From an uncultured Lachnospiraceae bacterium (GTDB taxonomy: Bacteria > Bacillota > Clostridia > Lachnospirales > Lachnospiraceae): 37,375 nucleotides of DNA. Below the pieces are notes generated by a model. It had not been told where the DNA came from. It saw nothing but the letters and a program-made list of their open reading frames with translations, and ran no database searches. Within the stretch, counting starts at the first letter, position 1. Each line of letters opens with the position of its first letter. Position numbers and translations under genes: made by a program. Positions 24,960 to 33,514 of the stretch are shown here, piece after piece. The stretch spans positions 1-37,375 of the forward strand of contig CAJOOZ010000111.1 of the NCBI GenBank assembly GCA_905236705.1, written 5' to 3'.

Positions 24960-26465
24960 ATGGCAAAAATAAATGATATTTCCATGCAGACAGGATTTCC
25001 GATGCCGGGCAGCAATGCCGGAAACCGGACAGAGAGCGAGGGAAATGGATTTTCCGATATCATGCAAAAGGCCAGGAAGGCGGAACAGGAGGCAAATGAT
25101 GATCTGATGAGCCTGACGGGAAGACAGTCTTCCAATCCTTCCGATCGCAAGTCAGAGCGCCCCGGCAAGGCAGAGGATGTCAGAGCGGACAGGGCAAAAG
25201 AGGATAAGCCCAAAACGGAGAGCACAAAAAAGGAACAAAAAAGCGGGCAGCCTGACAAGGTAGAGAAGCCCTCCGCAAATCCGGATGCGAAAAAGGCAGA
25301 CGATAAGGCGGTGGCACAGGCTGCAGAAGAGATAACGGAAGAGATCGCGGATGAGCTGGATGTGGATGAGGAAGAAATCCTTCTGGCCATGGAGCTTTTG
25401 GGACTGAATGCGGCGGATCTGGTGCAGCCCGGCAATACAGCCGAACTTATGGCACAGGTTCTGCAGATTGATTCAGTTGATATCGTGACGAGCGAAGAAC
25501 TGACGGATCTGGTGCAGTCAGTCTGTGCAGAGGTGACAGAGACCCTTGAGGAGGCAGCAGACGATCTGGGGATCAGTGTCGAGGAGCTGATGGAGGAGAT
25601 AGAGAGCAGGCAGACCATACCGGAGCAGGAGGCATCCTTTGAGACGCAGGCTGAAGGGCCGGGGGAGCCTGTGGCAGAGCTCCGGCAGCCGGCAGCGGCG
25701 GATATAAGACCGGCAGACGTAAATGAGACGGCCGTAAGGGACGAAGGAGAGGCAGAGCCTGCGCAGGTGGCGGATACAGCGCAGAGCGCCGGGCAGATAC
25801 ATACAGAGCAGGGCAGCCGCAGTGAAGGCTCTGGAGCCGGCAATAAAAAAGAGAAAAACGAAGGACGGATGCAGAACGCGGCGCAGGAACAGGCGGCGGC
25901 GCCGGTGCAGACCGACCGGCAGGCTGAGCCTATGGTGGAGAGCCGTGGCGTAGCCGACCGCTTGCAGGAGAGTCTTGATGCGGCAAGGACGCAGGAAGTC
26001 ATCGATCAGATTGCAGAGCACGTGCGTGTAAACCACAGCGACAGGGCTACGGGGATCGATATGATGCTCAATCCTGCCAATCTGGGCAGTATCAGATTGC
26101 AGCTTGAGTCCGACAACGGCGTGATCCGCGGTCAGCTTACGGCTTCCGACGATGCAGTCAGAGCGGCGCTTGAGAGCCATCTGATCCAGCTCAGAGAGGC
26201 TCTGGCAGAGCAGGGGATGAAGGTAGATGCCATTGAAGTGACCGTGGCAGAGCACAAGATGGAAGAGAACAGGGATCAGGAAGGAAAGAGAGACGAGCAG
26301 CAGGCGGAAGAGCAGGCCGGCAGCATCCGCTCCCTTCGTTCCAACAGAAGGATCCTGGATCTGAACGAAGTGGACGGCGACGAGGAAGCGCAGATGTCCG
26401 AGGCCGAGAGGCTTGAGATTGAAATGATGAGGATGGGCGGCAACAGATTAAACCTGAATGTATAG
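24960..26465 (+). CDS. fliK: flagellar hook-length control protein FliK
   Basis: This 501-residue protein has the FliK layout: a long, low-complexity N-terminal ruler rich in Glu, Lys, Ala and Gln, then a folded C-terminal domain from about residue 367. That domain contains 'MLNPANLGSIRLQLESDNG', the core of the Flg_hook family, followed by helical 'IQLREALAEQGMKVDAIEV'. FliK measures the hook and switches export specificity by contacting FlhB. AGGAGA (24948-24953) lies 6 bases from ATG 24960. The ruler region (about 1-340) shows no family of its own. Confidence 0.92.
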   Translation: MAKINDISMQTGFPMPGSNAGNRTESEGNGFSDIMQKARKAEQEANDDLMSLTGRQSSNPSDRKSERPGKAEDVRADRAKEDKPKTESTKKEQKSGQPDKVEKPSANPDAKKADDKAVAQAAEEITEEIADELDVDEEEILLAMELLGLNAADLVQPGNTAELMAQVLQIDSVDIVTSEELTDLVQSVCAEVTETLEEAADDLGISVEELMEEIESRQTIPEQEASFETQAEGPGEPVAELRQPAAADIRPADVNETAVRDEGEAEPAQVADTAQSAGQIHTEQGSRSEGSGAGNKKEKNEGRMQNAAQEQAAAPVQTDRQAEPMVESRGVADRLQESLDAARTQEVIDQIAEHVRVNHSDRATGIDMMLNPANLGSIRLQLESDNGVIRGQLTASDDAVRAALESHLIQLREALAEQGMKVDAIEVTVAEHKMEENRDQEGKRDEQQAEEQAGSIRSLRSNRRILDLNEVDGDEEAQMSEAERLEIEMMRMGGNRLNLNV

Positions 26466-26479
26466 ACGGAGGCGATAAA

Positions 26480-27190
26480 ATGGGTGTATCAGCAACGGTA
26501 ACTGACGGCGTTTTAAATTCACAGGCAACGGTATCTTCCGCCAAGACCACCAGGGAGAGCGGCGGAAACACCATGGGAAAAGACGATTTTCTCCAGCTTC
26601 TGGTGGCGCAGATGAAGTTTCAGGATCCTCTGGAGCCCACATCCAATACCGAATATATTGCGCAGTATGCCACCTTCTCGGAGGTGGAGCAGATGCAGAA
26701 CATGAGCCAGAACATGGATCTGTCCAGAGCATCTTCGCTGGTGGGGCAGACGGTTGAGATCACTACCACATCCGAAAGCGGCAAAGAGACCACCATCATG
26801 GGAAAAGTGGACTATGTCAAGTATGAAAACGGCAAGGCGCTTTTGTCCATCGACGATTCTTTGTACTCGCTTGATGATGTGACCCATGTCTGCGACCGGG
26901 ATTATCTGGATGCCATGGATATTGCAAAGGCTCTGATCGGAGAGATGAACAAGCTTCCGGAGCTGGATAAACTGACCTTCTCCGACGAAGAGAGGCTCAG
27001 TAACATCGGCAAGGTATATACGGCGATGACATCTTATCAAAAGGGCTTTCTGGATGCTTCCGACCAGAATACCATTGAAAAATATCTGGCAAAAATGCAG
27101 GAAATGGTTAATGAGAGAGAGCAAAATGCCGATACAGATAATAACAGTGATGAAACAACGGACACCACGGAAGGTGCCGAAGAAGTGTAG
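26480..27190 (+). CDS. flgD: flagellar hook cap/scaffold protein FlgD
   Basis: This 236-residue protein has the conserved N-terminal FlgD segment: 'DDFLQLLVAQMKFQDPLEPT' and 'IAQYATFSEVEQMQNM'. It then has a Tudor-like strand region ('LVGQTVEITTT...YSLDDVTHV'). The Ig-like domain of enterobacterial FlgD is not visible. Instead the C-terminal 95 residues are helical and end in an acidic Asp/Glu/Thr tail. FlgD caps the growing hook so that FlgE can polymerise. ACGGAGG at 26466-26472 lies 7 bases from the ATG, right after fliK. Confidence 0.93.
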   Translation: MGVSATVTDGVLNSQATVSSAKTTRESGGNTMGKDDFLQLLVAQMKFQDPLEPTSNTEYIAQYATFSEVEQMQNMSQNMDLSRASSLVGQTVEITTTSESGKETTIMGKVDYVKYENGKALLSIDDSLYSLDDVTHVCDRDYLDAMDIAKALIGEMNKLPELDKLTFSDEERLSNIGKVYTAMTSYQKGFLDASDQNTIEKYLAKMQEMVNEREQNADTDNNSDETTDTTEGAEEV

Positions 27191-27233
27191 GGCAGGGAGG
27201 CCGCTTAGATAAACTACAGGAGGGCACTGCCTT

Positions 27234-28895
27234 ATGATGAGATCACTTTATTCAGGCGTTTCGGGTCTGAAAACACACCAGATCAAAATGGACGTTATCG
27301 GTAATAATATTGCCAACGTCAATACCACATCTTATAAAGCACAGTCGGTTACTTTTTCCGAGCTGATGTATCAGACGACACAGAATGCCTCCGGCGCCAA
27401 TGCAGAGACCGGCAAGGCGGGTGTCAATGCCAGACAGATCGGTCTGGGCGTTAAGTCCGGCGCCACCAAGATCAATATCGAGACCGCCGGTTCTTCTCAA
27501 TCCACAGGCAATCCGTTTGATATCAGGATTACGGGAGATTCCTTCTTCATCGTGAATGACGGCATGACCAACTTCTTTACCAGAGACGGTTCTTTCTACG
27601 TTGACGGAGCCGGCAATCTGGCCATGAGCTCCAACGGCTACAATGTCATGGGCTGGGGCGTTGATCCCACCACGGGAGCGATCCGCAAGGATACGGTGCA
27701 GCAGCTTCAGATCATGAATGCGGAGAATCTGACTTATCCCCCTGAGGCGACTACCAATGCTTATATCAGCGGTATCATCGATAAAAATGATCCCCAGGTT
27801 TCCTCCGAAGCGGGACGTATCGTTTCCATCAGCCTTTTTGACAACAAGGGCTATGCATATTCGGCCAAACTTACCATGAAAGCTACGGAAGAAGAGGGAC
27901 AGTATACGGTAGAACTTCAGGATCTTCTGGATTCCTCCGGCAATTCCGTCAAAACCGATGATACCAGGCTCGGCAGCGTGCAGAATGTGCCTTATACCGA
28001 CGGCAGCGGCACCGAAGTGACCAAGACAATGCAGCTTGCCAACGGTTTCCGTAAGGACGGCGCAACCCTTTATTATACGGATGCAGAGGGCGTGGAACAG
28101 CCGATCAACCTGAATGATCCGAATCTGAGTGAAACCGACAAAGCCAAGATCGCAGAGGCGTATGGCTATGTATCCTTTGAAGAATTCGGCAAAAACTATA
28201 CCACAGCCGCCGACGGTACAGTCACTCCCTTGTCCAAGAGCTTTGCGGACGGCAATTTGGGAAATGTGATCGCGGCGGACGGAACCGTTACATCCAACGG
28301 GCGCCAGATCACCGGCGGAATCATCCAGTATGATCCTGCAACGGGCGTGATCAGGAGCGTAAACGGACTGACCAACAAGCTGAACCTGACACTTTCCTTC
28401 GGGGAAGATCCGGATTCGCCGTTTGAGGACATTACCGTGGACTTCTCCCCGTCGTCCAATTACAACAACAACAAGGTCAGCACCATCGGCGCAGTCAGCG
28501 GTGATACCACCGGCAAGGGAACGGGCCGAAGACTGGGAGAGATGAGCGGCATTTCCGTTCAGAACGACGGTATGATCTATGCTTCCTATGACAACGGACA
28601 GACCAAGCTGCTGGGGCAGATCGCAGTGGCCAAGTTCTCCAACGCTTCCGGTCTTGAAAAAGAAGGAGATAACCTTTATTCCGCAACCCTTAACTCCGGC
28701 GAGTTTGACGGTATCGGTGTTGATATTTCGGCAGACGGCGGTTATATGACCACCGGTGTTCTGGAAATGAGTAATGTGGATCTTTCCAGTGAATTTACGG
28801 AGATGATCACAACCCAGCGTGGCTTCCAGGCCAACTCCCGCATCATAACGGTGTCGGATACGCTTCTGGAAGAGCTTGTCAACCTGAAGAGATAA
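27234..28895 (+). CDS. flgE: flagellar hook protein FlgE
   Basis: This 553-residue hook subunit has the conserved N terminus 'MRSLYSGVSGLKTHQIKMDV' with 'GNNIANVNTTSYK', and the C terminus 'EFTEMITTQRGFQANSRIIT', which together form the D0 coiled-coil domain. The centre, with Gly/Ser/Thr-rich strands, is the variable surface part and is longer than in enterobacteria (about 400 residues). AGGAGGG at 27218-27224 lies 9 bases from ATG 27234; ATG 27237 is the next possible start. FlgE is the last gene before a terminator. Confidence 0.96.
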   Translation: MMRSLYSGVSGLKTHQIKMDVIGNNIANVNTTSYKAQSVTFSELMYQTTQNASGANAETGKAGVNARQIGLGVKSGATKINIETAGSSQSTGNPFDIRITGDSFFIVNDGMTNFFTRDGSFYVDGAGNLAMSSNGYNVMGWGVDPTTGAIRKDTVQQLQIMNAENLTYPPEATTNAYISGIIDKNDPQVSSEAGRIVSISLFDNKGYAYSAKLTMKATEEEGQYTVELQDLLDSSGNSVKTDDTRLGSVQNVPYTDGSGTEVTKTMQLANGFRKDGATLYYTDAEGVEQPINLNDPNLSETDKAKIAEAYGYVSFEEFGKNYTTAADGTVTPLSKSFADGNLGNVIAADGTVTSNGRQITGGIIQYDPATGVIRSVNGLTNKLNLTLSFGEDPDSPFEDITVDFSPSSNYNNNKVSTIGAVSGDTTGKGTGRRLGEMSGISVQNDGMIYASYDNGQTKLLGQIAVAKFSNASGLEKEGDNLYSATLNSGEFDGIGVDISADGGYMTTGVLEMSNVDLSSEFTEMITTQRGFQANSRIITVSDTLLEELVNLKR

Positions 28896-28920
28896 CGAGC
28901 CGTGCAATCAGAGTAATATT

Positions 28921-28957
28921 AAGCGCTCCCCGTGCCTGCACGCAAGGAGCGCTTTTC
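28921..28957 (+). terminator. terminator after flgE
   Basis: AAGCGCTCC (28921-28929) pairs perfectly with GGAGCGCTT (28946-28954), with a further small CGTG/CACG stem inside the loop, followed by four T. It is GC-rich and well formed but has a short T run, so some read-through is possible. It separates the rod/hook genes from the motA group. Confidence 0.75.
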
Positions 28958-28992
28958 TGTATTCCGGCTTTTCTGTATTTCACAAAAATTCG

Positions 28993-29021
28993 TAGACAAG
29001 TGTTGAAAAATTTAGTACAAT
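28993..29021 (+). promoter_or_regulatory. sigma-A promoter upstream of motA
   Basis: TAGACA (28993-28998) and TACAAT (29016-29021) each match consensus at five of six positions, with a 17-base gap. It lies between the flgE terminator and motA, giving a leader of about 60 bases. The stator and export-gate genes can therefore be transcribed independently. Confidence 0.65.
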
Positions 29022-29086
29022 TATCAAGTAATAGTGCGTTTTTTTATGTAAACATATAACAGATTTGTAAAAGTAGGTGAATTGTT

Positions 29087-29872
29087 TTGGATTTAGCGTC
29101 AATTATCGGTCTGGTCGTAGCACTGGTATTGGTCGTGTTCGGTATCGTATCCGGTGATGCCGGATTTGCCGCAATGAAAAACTTCATGGATGCTCCTTCC
29201 GCGCTGATCACGTTCGGAGGCGCATTTGCGTGCCAGTTGGCTGCCAATACCATGTCCGATTTCTTCGGCGGACTGAAATCTTTCGTATTGATATTAAAAA
29301 CACCCGAGATCGATGAGATCCAGATCATCAGCAAGATCATCGATCTTTCCAATACCGCCAGAAAAGAGGGCCTTCTGTCGCTGGAAGAGGCGGCAGCGGA
29401 CTTGGATGATGCATTTTTGAAAAAGGGCATCATGCTGGTGGTGGATGGTACAGATCCCGAGCTGGTGCGGGGCATTCTTGAGACAGAGCTCTATTCTACG
29501 GAGGACAGGCACAAGAGCAAGATCGGTTTCTGGTCCGATCTGGGAGCCGGCGGCCCTGCCTTCGGTATGATCGGTACGCTGATCGGTCTGGTTAACATGC
29601 TTCAGAACCTGTCCGATGCGGCGGCTATCGGACCGGCCATGGCGGTAGCCCTTCTGACAACGCTGTACGGTTCGCTTCTGGCCAACTGGATCTGCACTCC
29701 GGTGGCATCCAAGCTGAAAGTCAACAATGATATTGAGATACAGGTCAAGACCATTATGATCGAGGGCCTTTTATCTATACAGGCAGGCGAGAATCCCCGT
29801 GTTATTGAGGAGAAGCTGAAATCCTTCTTAGCTCCCAAGGACCGGCCTTCAGGCGAAGGGGGTGACGAGTAA
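29087..29872 (+). CDS. motA: flagellar motor stator protein MotA
   Basis: This 261-residue membrane protein forms the ion channel with MotB and drives FliG. It has four hydrophobic segments: two near the N terminus (about 1-22 and 33-55) and two around 153-210. The cytoplasmic loop carries 'ARKEGLLSLEE' with R92, E94 and E100 facing FliG. The channel Pro is seen in 'GGPAFGMIGTLIGL' (P157). TTG 29087 is the start: AGGTGA at 29075-29080 lies 6 bases upstream and the protein begins directly with its first membrane helix. The stop overlaps the motB ATG by one base. Confidence 0.95.
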   Translation: MDLASIIGLVVALVLVVFGIVSGDAGFAAMKNFMDAPSALITFGGAFACQLAANTMSDFFGGLKSFVLILKTPEIDEIQIISKIIDLSNTARKEGLLSLEEAAADLDDAFLKKGIMLVVDGTDPELVRGILETELYSTEDRHKSKIGFWSDLGAGGPAFGMIGTLIGLVNMLQNLSDAAAIGPAMAVALLTTLYGSLLANWICTPVASKLKVNNDIEIQVKTIMIEGLLSIQAGENPRVIEEKLKSFLAPKDRPSGEGGDE

Positions 29873-30681
29873 TGGCTAAAAGGAAGGAAGATCCGCCGCC
29901 AGCGGGGTCGCCGGCGTGGATGGCGACCTTCTCCGACCTGATGAATCTTCTGCTTTGCTTCTTCGTGCTGTTGTTCTCCATGTCAACGGTAGATGCCAAG
30001 AAGTTTGAAGCGGTGGCAGCGTCTTTTTCACAGACGTTCTCCATTTTTGAAGGCGGGGCAACGGCAATCGGCGACGGCATTCTGATCTCCAACGGAGTCA
30101 GTCAGTTAAATGAACTTGATCAGTATATCAATTCAACCGGAAAGAGCGCGGATAATGAGACGGAAAGCGATCTGATGGAGCAGTACAAGGAGGCTTCCAT
30201 GGAGGAGGCCGAAGAGCTCGTCGAGAAGATCGAGGAATTCGTGCAGGAAAATTCGGGCCAGGAGCAGGAGTTTGAACAGGCTGTTGATATTGACTTTACA
30301 TCGCAGTATGTTTCCCTGACACTGAACGGTGCGTTTCTCTTTGACTCGGGTAGCGCAGACCTGAAGGAAGAGGCATATCCGGTGCTGGACAAGGTGGCAC
30401 AGCTGCTGGCACGCTATGGCACCAGCACCATCGAGATAGACGGACATACCGACAACGTGCCCATCCACAATTCCAGGTTTGAGAGTAACGATGCGCTCTC
30501 CAGCTTCAGGGCACTGGCGGTATTTAAGTATTTTATCCAGACCAGCGGACTGGATCCTGCGAATCTGCGGCATGCGGGATGCGGTGAGTATCAGCCCATC
30601 GCAGACAATTCGACACCGGAAGGCAGAGCCAAAAACAGGCGCGTGGAGATCAGGATCTTTACGGAGATGTCGAACTATTAG
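29872..30681 (+). CDS. motB: flagellar motor stator protein MotB
   Basis: This 269-residue protein has a short basic start, the single membrane helix, and the ion-binding Asp in 'ATFSDLMNLLLCFFVLLFS' (D22). A plug and linker region of acidic helices follows, then an OmpA-like peptidoglycan-binding domain from about residue 180 ('IEIDGHTDNVPIHNSRFESN...NRRVEIRI'). MotB anchors the stator to the cell wall. The ATG overlaps the motA stop (TAATG), so the pair is coupled. Whether the motor uses protons or sodium cannot be told from this alone. Confidence 0.96.
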   Translation: MAKRKEDPPPAGSPAWMATFSDLMNLLLCFFVLLFSMSTVDAKKFEAVAASFSQTFSIFEGGATAIGDGILISNGVSQLNELDQYINSTGKSADNETESDLMEQYKEASMEEAEELVEKIEEFVQENSGQEQEFEQAVDIDFTSQYVSLTLNGAFLFDSGSADLKEEAYPVLDKVAQLLARYGTSTIEIDGHTDNVPIHNSRFESNDALSSFRALAVFKYFIQTSGLDPANLRHAGCGEYQPIADNSTPEGRAKNRRVEIRIFTEMSNY

Positions 30682-30692
30682 GAGAAAACAGT

Positions 30693-31199
30693 ATGAAAAG
30701 AAATCTTTTATCGGTTCTGATACTGGCACTTTTGCTGGTAAATGTGGCGCTGACGGCGGTTATGATGATCAGCGTGCTCAATACGAACAAAAAGACGGCA
30801 GCCCTGGTGGACAGTATCGCCATGGTGCTGAATCTGGAGATAGAAAAGCAGGAAGAGGATGCGCCGATTCCCATTACGGATCTGGACGTCTATCCCATTC
30901 CCGAGGAGATGACGATCCTGCTTAAGGCGGATGAAAGCGGTCAGTCCCATTACGCCATGGTTTCCGTTTCCATCGTGATGAATACCAAGGATGAAGAGTA
31001 TGCAACCTACCAGCCCATGGTTTCCCAGCGCGAATCGCTGATCAAGAGCGAGATCATGGAGGCTTTCGGTTCCTATACCAAAGAGGAAGTGGAAGCGGAC
31101 AGCTCCATCGTGGCCAATGATATCAAACAGAGGCTGCAGGATCTGTTCGGCTCCAAGTTTATTACCGATATTTCATTCCAGAAAATCGTGACGCAGTGA
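30693..31199 (+). CDS. fliL: flagellar basal body-associated protein FliL
   Basis: This 168-residue protein has one N-terminal membrane helix (about residues 5-27) and an extracytoplasmic domain with the FliL pattern, ending 'LQDLFGSKFITDISFQKIVTQ'. FliL surrounds the stator and stabilises it under load. TAGGAG at 30679-30684 overlaps the motB stop and lies 8 bases from the ATG. Confidence 0.92.
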   Translation: MKRNLLSVLILALLLVNVALTAVMMISVLNTNKKTAALVDSIAMVLNLEIEKQEEDAPIPITDLDVYPIPEEMTILLKADESGQSHYAMVSVSIVMNTKDEEYATYQPMVSQRESLIKSEIMEAFGSYTKEEVEADSSIVANDIKQRLQDLFGSKFITDISFQKIVTQ

Positions 31200-31258
31200 T
31201 GCGTTGATATACGATAACCGGCATCATACAGGTCACGCAGCAAGGTGGTGAGATTTAA

Positions 31259-32239
31259 GTGGGAGATGTCTTATCCCAAAGTGAAATAGACTCCCTGCTC
31301 TCGGCGCTAAGCACCGGCGAGCTGGATGTGGAAGAGATCGAGAGTGGCAAGGATCGCCAGGTCAAGGACTACGATTTCAGGCGGCCTACCAAGTTTTCCA
31401 AGGAACATTTAAGAACGCTGGAGATCATTTTTGAGCATTACGGACGACTTCTTTCCACCAATCTTCCCGTGTATCTGAGGAAGGCGGTTTCGGTGGAGGT
31501 GGCCAGTTCGGAGACGGTGACTTTTTCCGAGTTTACCAATGCGCTTTCCAATCCGGTGGTGCTGGGCGTGATCAATTTCAGACCGCTTTCCGGTAATATC
31601 CTTCTGGAAATGTCCACCAATATTGCCTTTGCGATGCTGGATCGGATGCTGGGAGGAGCCGGGCTGCCGCTGGAGAAAAACAGGGAATTCTCCGAGATAG
31701 AGCTGTCGATCCTGGACAAGATCATGGTAACCTGTATGAATCTTTTGCGGGAACCATGGAAAAACGTAATGGAGCTGGATCCATTTATGGAGAGGATTGA
31801 GACGAATCCCCAGTTCGCACAGATCATCGCACCGAATGAGATGATCGCCATCGTTACGCTGATGATCAGGATCGGAGAGGTGGAAGGGTATATGAATGCC
31901 TGCCTGCCTTTCATCACATTGGAGGATGTGATGGACAAGCTCAATACCAAGTTCTGGTTTGCTACGATGCAGGACGATGATAATGAGAATTATTCCGATT
32001 ATATCGAGACGATGATCCGCCGGGCATCCATACCCGTCAAGGCGGTCCTCGGCAAAAGTGTTGTTTCGGTTATGGATTTTGCCAATCTGCAGGTGGGAGA
32101 CGTGATCAGACTCGACTCCTCTGTGGATGACGAACTATCGATTTATGTGGGCAATATCAAGAAGTTTACGGCCCTTCCGGGAACCAGCAAAGACCGATTT
32201 GCGGTTCGCGTGACATCAGTACTGAAAGAGGAGGAATAA
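31259..32239 (+). CDS. fliM: flagellar motor switch protein FliM
   Basis: This 326-residue protein sits in the C ring. The N-terminal 'LSQSEIDSLLSAL' is the CheY-P-binding peptide. The middle domain is CheC-like but lacks the phosphatase motif, as is normal for FliM. The C-terminal SpoA-type domain ('VSVMDFANLQVGDVIRLDS') joins the FliN/FliY ring. I chose GTG 31259 because AAGGTGGTGA (31242-31251) lies upstream at good distance and the start puts the CheY-binding peptide at the N terminus. No ATG fits. Confidence 0.95.
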   Translation: MGDVLSQSEIDSLLSALSTGELDVEEIESGKDRQVKDYDFRRPTKFSKEHLRTLEIIFEHYGRLLSTNLPVYLRKAVSVEVASSETVTFSEFTNALSNPVVLGVINFRPLSGNILLEMSTNIAFAMLDRMLGGAGLPLEKNREFSEIELSILDKIMVTCMNLLREPWKNVMELDPFMERIETNPQFAQIIAPNEMIAIVTLMIRIGEVEGYMNACLPFITLEDVMDKLNTKFWFATMQDDDNENYSDYIETMIRRASIPVKAVLGKSVVSVMDFANLQVGDVIRLDSSVDDELSIYVGNIKKFTALPGTSKDRFAVRVTSVLKEEE

Positions 32240-32243
32240 CAGG

Positions 32244-33446
32244 ATGGACGGAATGCTGTCCCAGGACGAGATCAATGCGCTCCTCAATTCCATGGCAGAG
32301 GGAAATGTGCCGGAAATTGAAGAACCGCCCCAGCCGCCGCCGCAGGATGATTTTGTACCGGCTGCCGCGACCATGGACGATGTAGAACTGACGGATATTG
32401 AAAAAGACGCCATCGGCGAGATCGCCAATATCAGCATGGGAACCAGCGCCACGACGCTGTTTTCACTGGTCAATACCAAGGTGGATATTTCAACGCCGGA
32501 GGTTTCCATTGCAACATGGGATACCTTTTCCAAGGATTTTGAAAGGCCCTGCGTATTTATTCAGATCAAATATACGGTGGGACTTGACGGTGCCAATATC
32601 CTGATCCTGAAGGAACATGACGTAAAGGTGATCACCGACCTGATGATGGGCGGAGATGGAACCAATACCGACGGAGAGCTGGGAGAGCTGCATTTGTCGG
32701 CGATCTCGGAAGCCATGAACCAGATGATGGGTTCCTCGGCAACATCCCTTTCGTCGATGCTGGGCAAGATGATTGATATCAGCCCGCCGGATGCCAGCCT
32801 TGTGAATCTGATCGATACCAAGGACGGCGCGGAGATCGCTCCTTTTCTGGGAGGTAAATTTGTCAAGATCGCCTTCAGGATGCAGATCGGAGATCTGGTG
32901 GATTCCACGCTGATGCAGTTGTACCCCGTGGACTTTGCAAAGTCTCTGTACGAAACGGTGATGGGTACACAGGAACCCGCAGCCGCAGAAGCTGCGCCTG
33001 CACCCGCGCCCGCGCCCGAAGCTGCGCCGGCGCCCGCGCCGCAGCCTTTTACGCCGCCGCCGGCTCCGGATCCGTCACAGATGGCGATGCCTCAGATGGG
33101 CATGCCGCAGATGGGCATGCCGATGATGGATATGAGCCAGATGCAGCAGCCGGCCAATATACAGCCTGCGCAGTTCCAGGCCTTCGGATCACCGGGAGCG
33201 GCAATGCCGGGGGGCGAAAATATCGGCATCATCATGGATGTGCCTCTGGAGGTAACGGTAGAACTGGGACGGACCAAAAAATCCATTTCGGAGATTCTGG
33301 ATTTTGCGCCGGGAACCATCATCGAGCTGGATAAGATCGCCGGCGAACCGATTGATGTCCTGGTAAACGGCAAATTCGTTGCCAAGGGAGAGGTTGTGGT
33401 CATCGAGGAGAGCTTCGGTGTCAGAGTGACAGAGATAATCAAGTGA
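32244..33446 (+). CDS. fliY: flagellar switch phosphatase FliY (CheC-like plus FliN)
   Basis: This 400-residue protein is a fusion of an N-terminal CheY-binding peptide ('MLSQDEINALLNSM'), a CheC-type phosphatase domain and a C-terminal FliN domain (from about residue 325, 'IMDVPLEVTVELGRTKKSI'). Both ExxN active sites are intact: E59/N62 in 'DAIGEIANISMG' and E156/N159 in 'SAISEAMNQMMG'. It should therefore dephosphorylate CheY-P at the motor. Between the two domains is a Pro/Ala-rich and then Met-rich linker (about 245-320) with three 15-base repeats. AGGAGGA at 32229-32235 lies upstream. The FliN part alone would not explain the length. Confidence 0.96.
   Translation: MDGMLSQDEINALLNSMAEGNVPEIEEPPQPPPQDDFVPAAATMDDVELTDIEKDAIGEIANISMGTSATTLFSLVNTKVDISTPEVSIATWDTFSKDFERPCVFIQIKYTVGLDGANILILKEHDVKVITDLMMGGDGTNTDGELGELHLSAISEAMNQMMGSSATSLSSMLGKMIDISPPDASLVNLIDTKDGAEIAPFLGGKFVKIAFRMQIGDLVDSTLMQLYPVDFAKSLYETVMGTQEPAAAEAAPAPAPAPEAAPAPAPQPFTPPPAPDPSQMAMPQMGMPQMGMPMMDMSQMQQPANIQPAQFQAFGSPGAAMPGGENIGIIMDVPLEVTVELGRTKKSISEILDFAPGTIIELDKIAGEPIDVLVNGKFVAKGEVVVIEESFGVRVTEIIK
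33078..33122 (+). repeat. 15-bp tandem repeats in the fliY linker
   Basis: Two identical 15-base units (33093-33107 and 33108-33122, CAGATGGGCATGCCG) follow a diverged copy at 33078-33092. They encode QMAMP, QMGMP, QMGMP (residues 279-293) within a Met-rich linker. Confidence 0.85.
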
Positions 33447-33455
33447 TATGGCTGT

Positions 33456-33470
33456 AAGGGATTACCCTTT
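33456..33470 (+). other. small hairpin upstream of cheY
   Basis: AAGGG (33456-33460) pairs with CCCTT (33465-33469) around ATTA, followed by only a short T run. It lies in the 68-base gap between fliY and cheY and may modulate expression or processing. It is too short to call a terminator. Confidence 0.25.
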
Positions 33471-33514
33471 CGCATAAAACAACAAATTTAAAATGCTAAA
33501 AGAGGAGAAGAAAA

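Noticed and set aside
27252-28907. 551-codon open frame on the minus strand across flgE
   Set aside because: It mirrors flgE almost exactly, lacks a ribosome binding site and has no recognisable domain. It follows from the codon usage of flgE.
31191-31204. ACGCA/TGCGT hairpin over the fliL stop
   Set aside because: It is only 5 bp with no T run, and fliM follows after 59 bases; not a convincing terminator.
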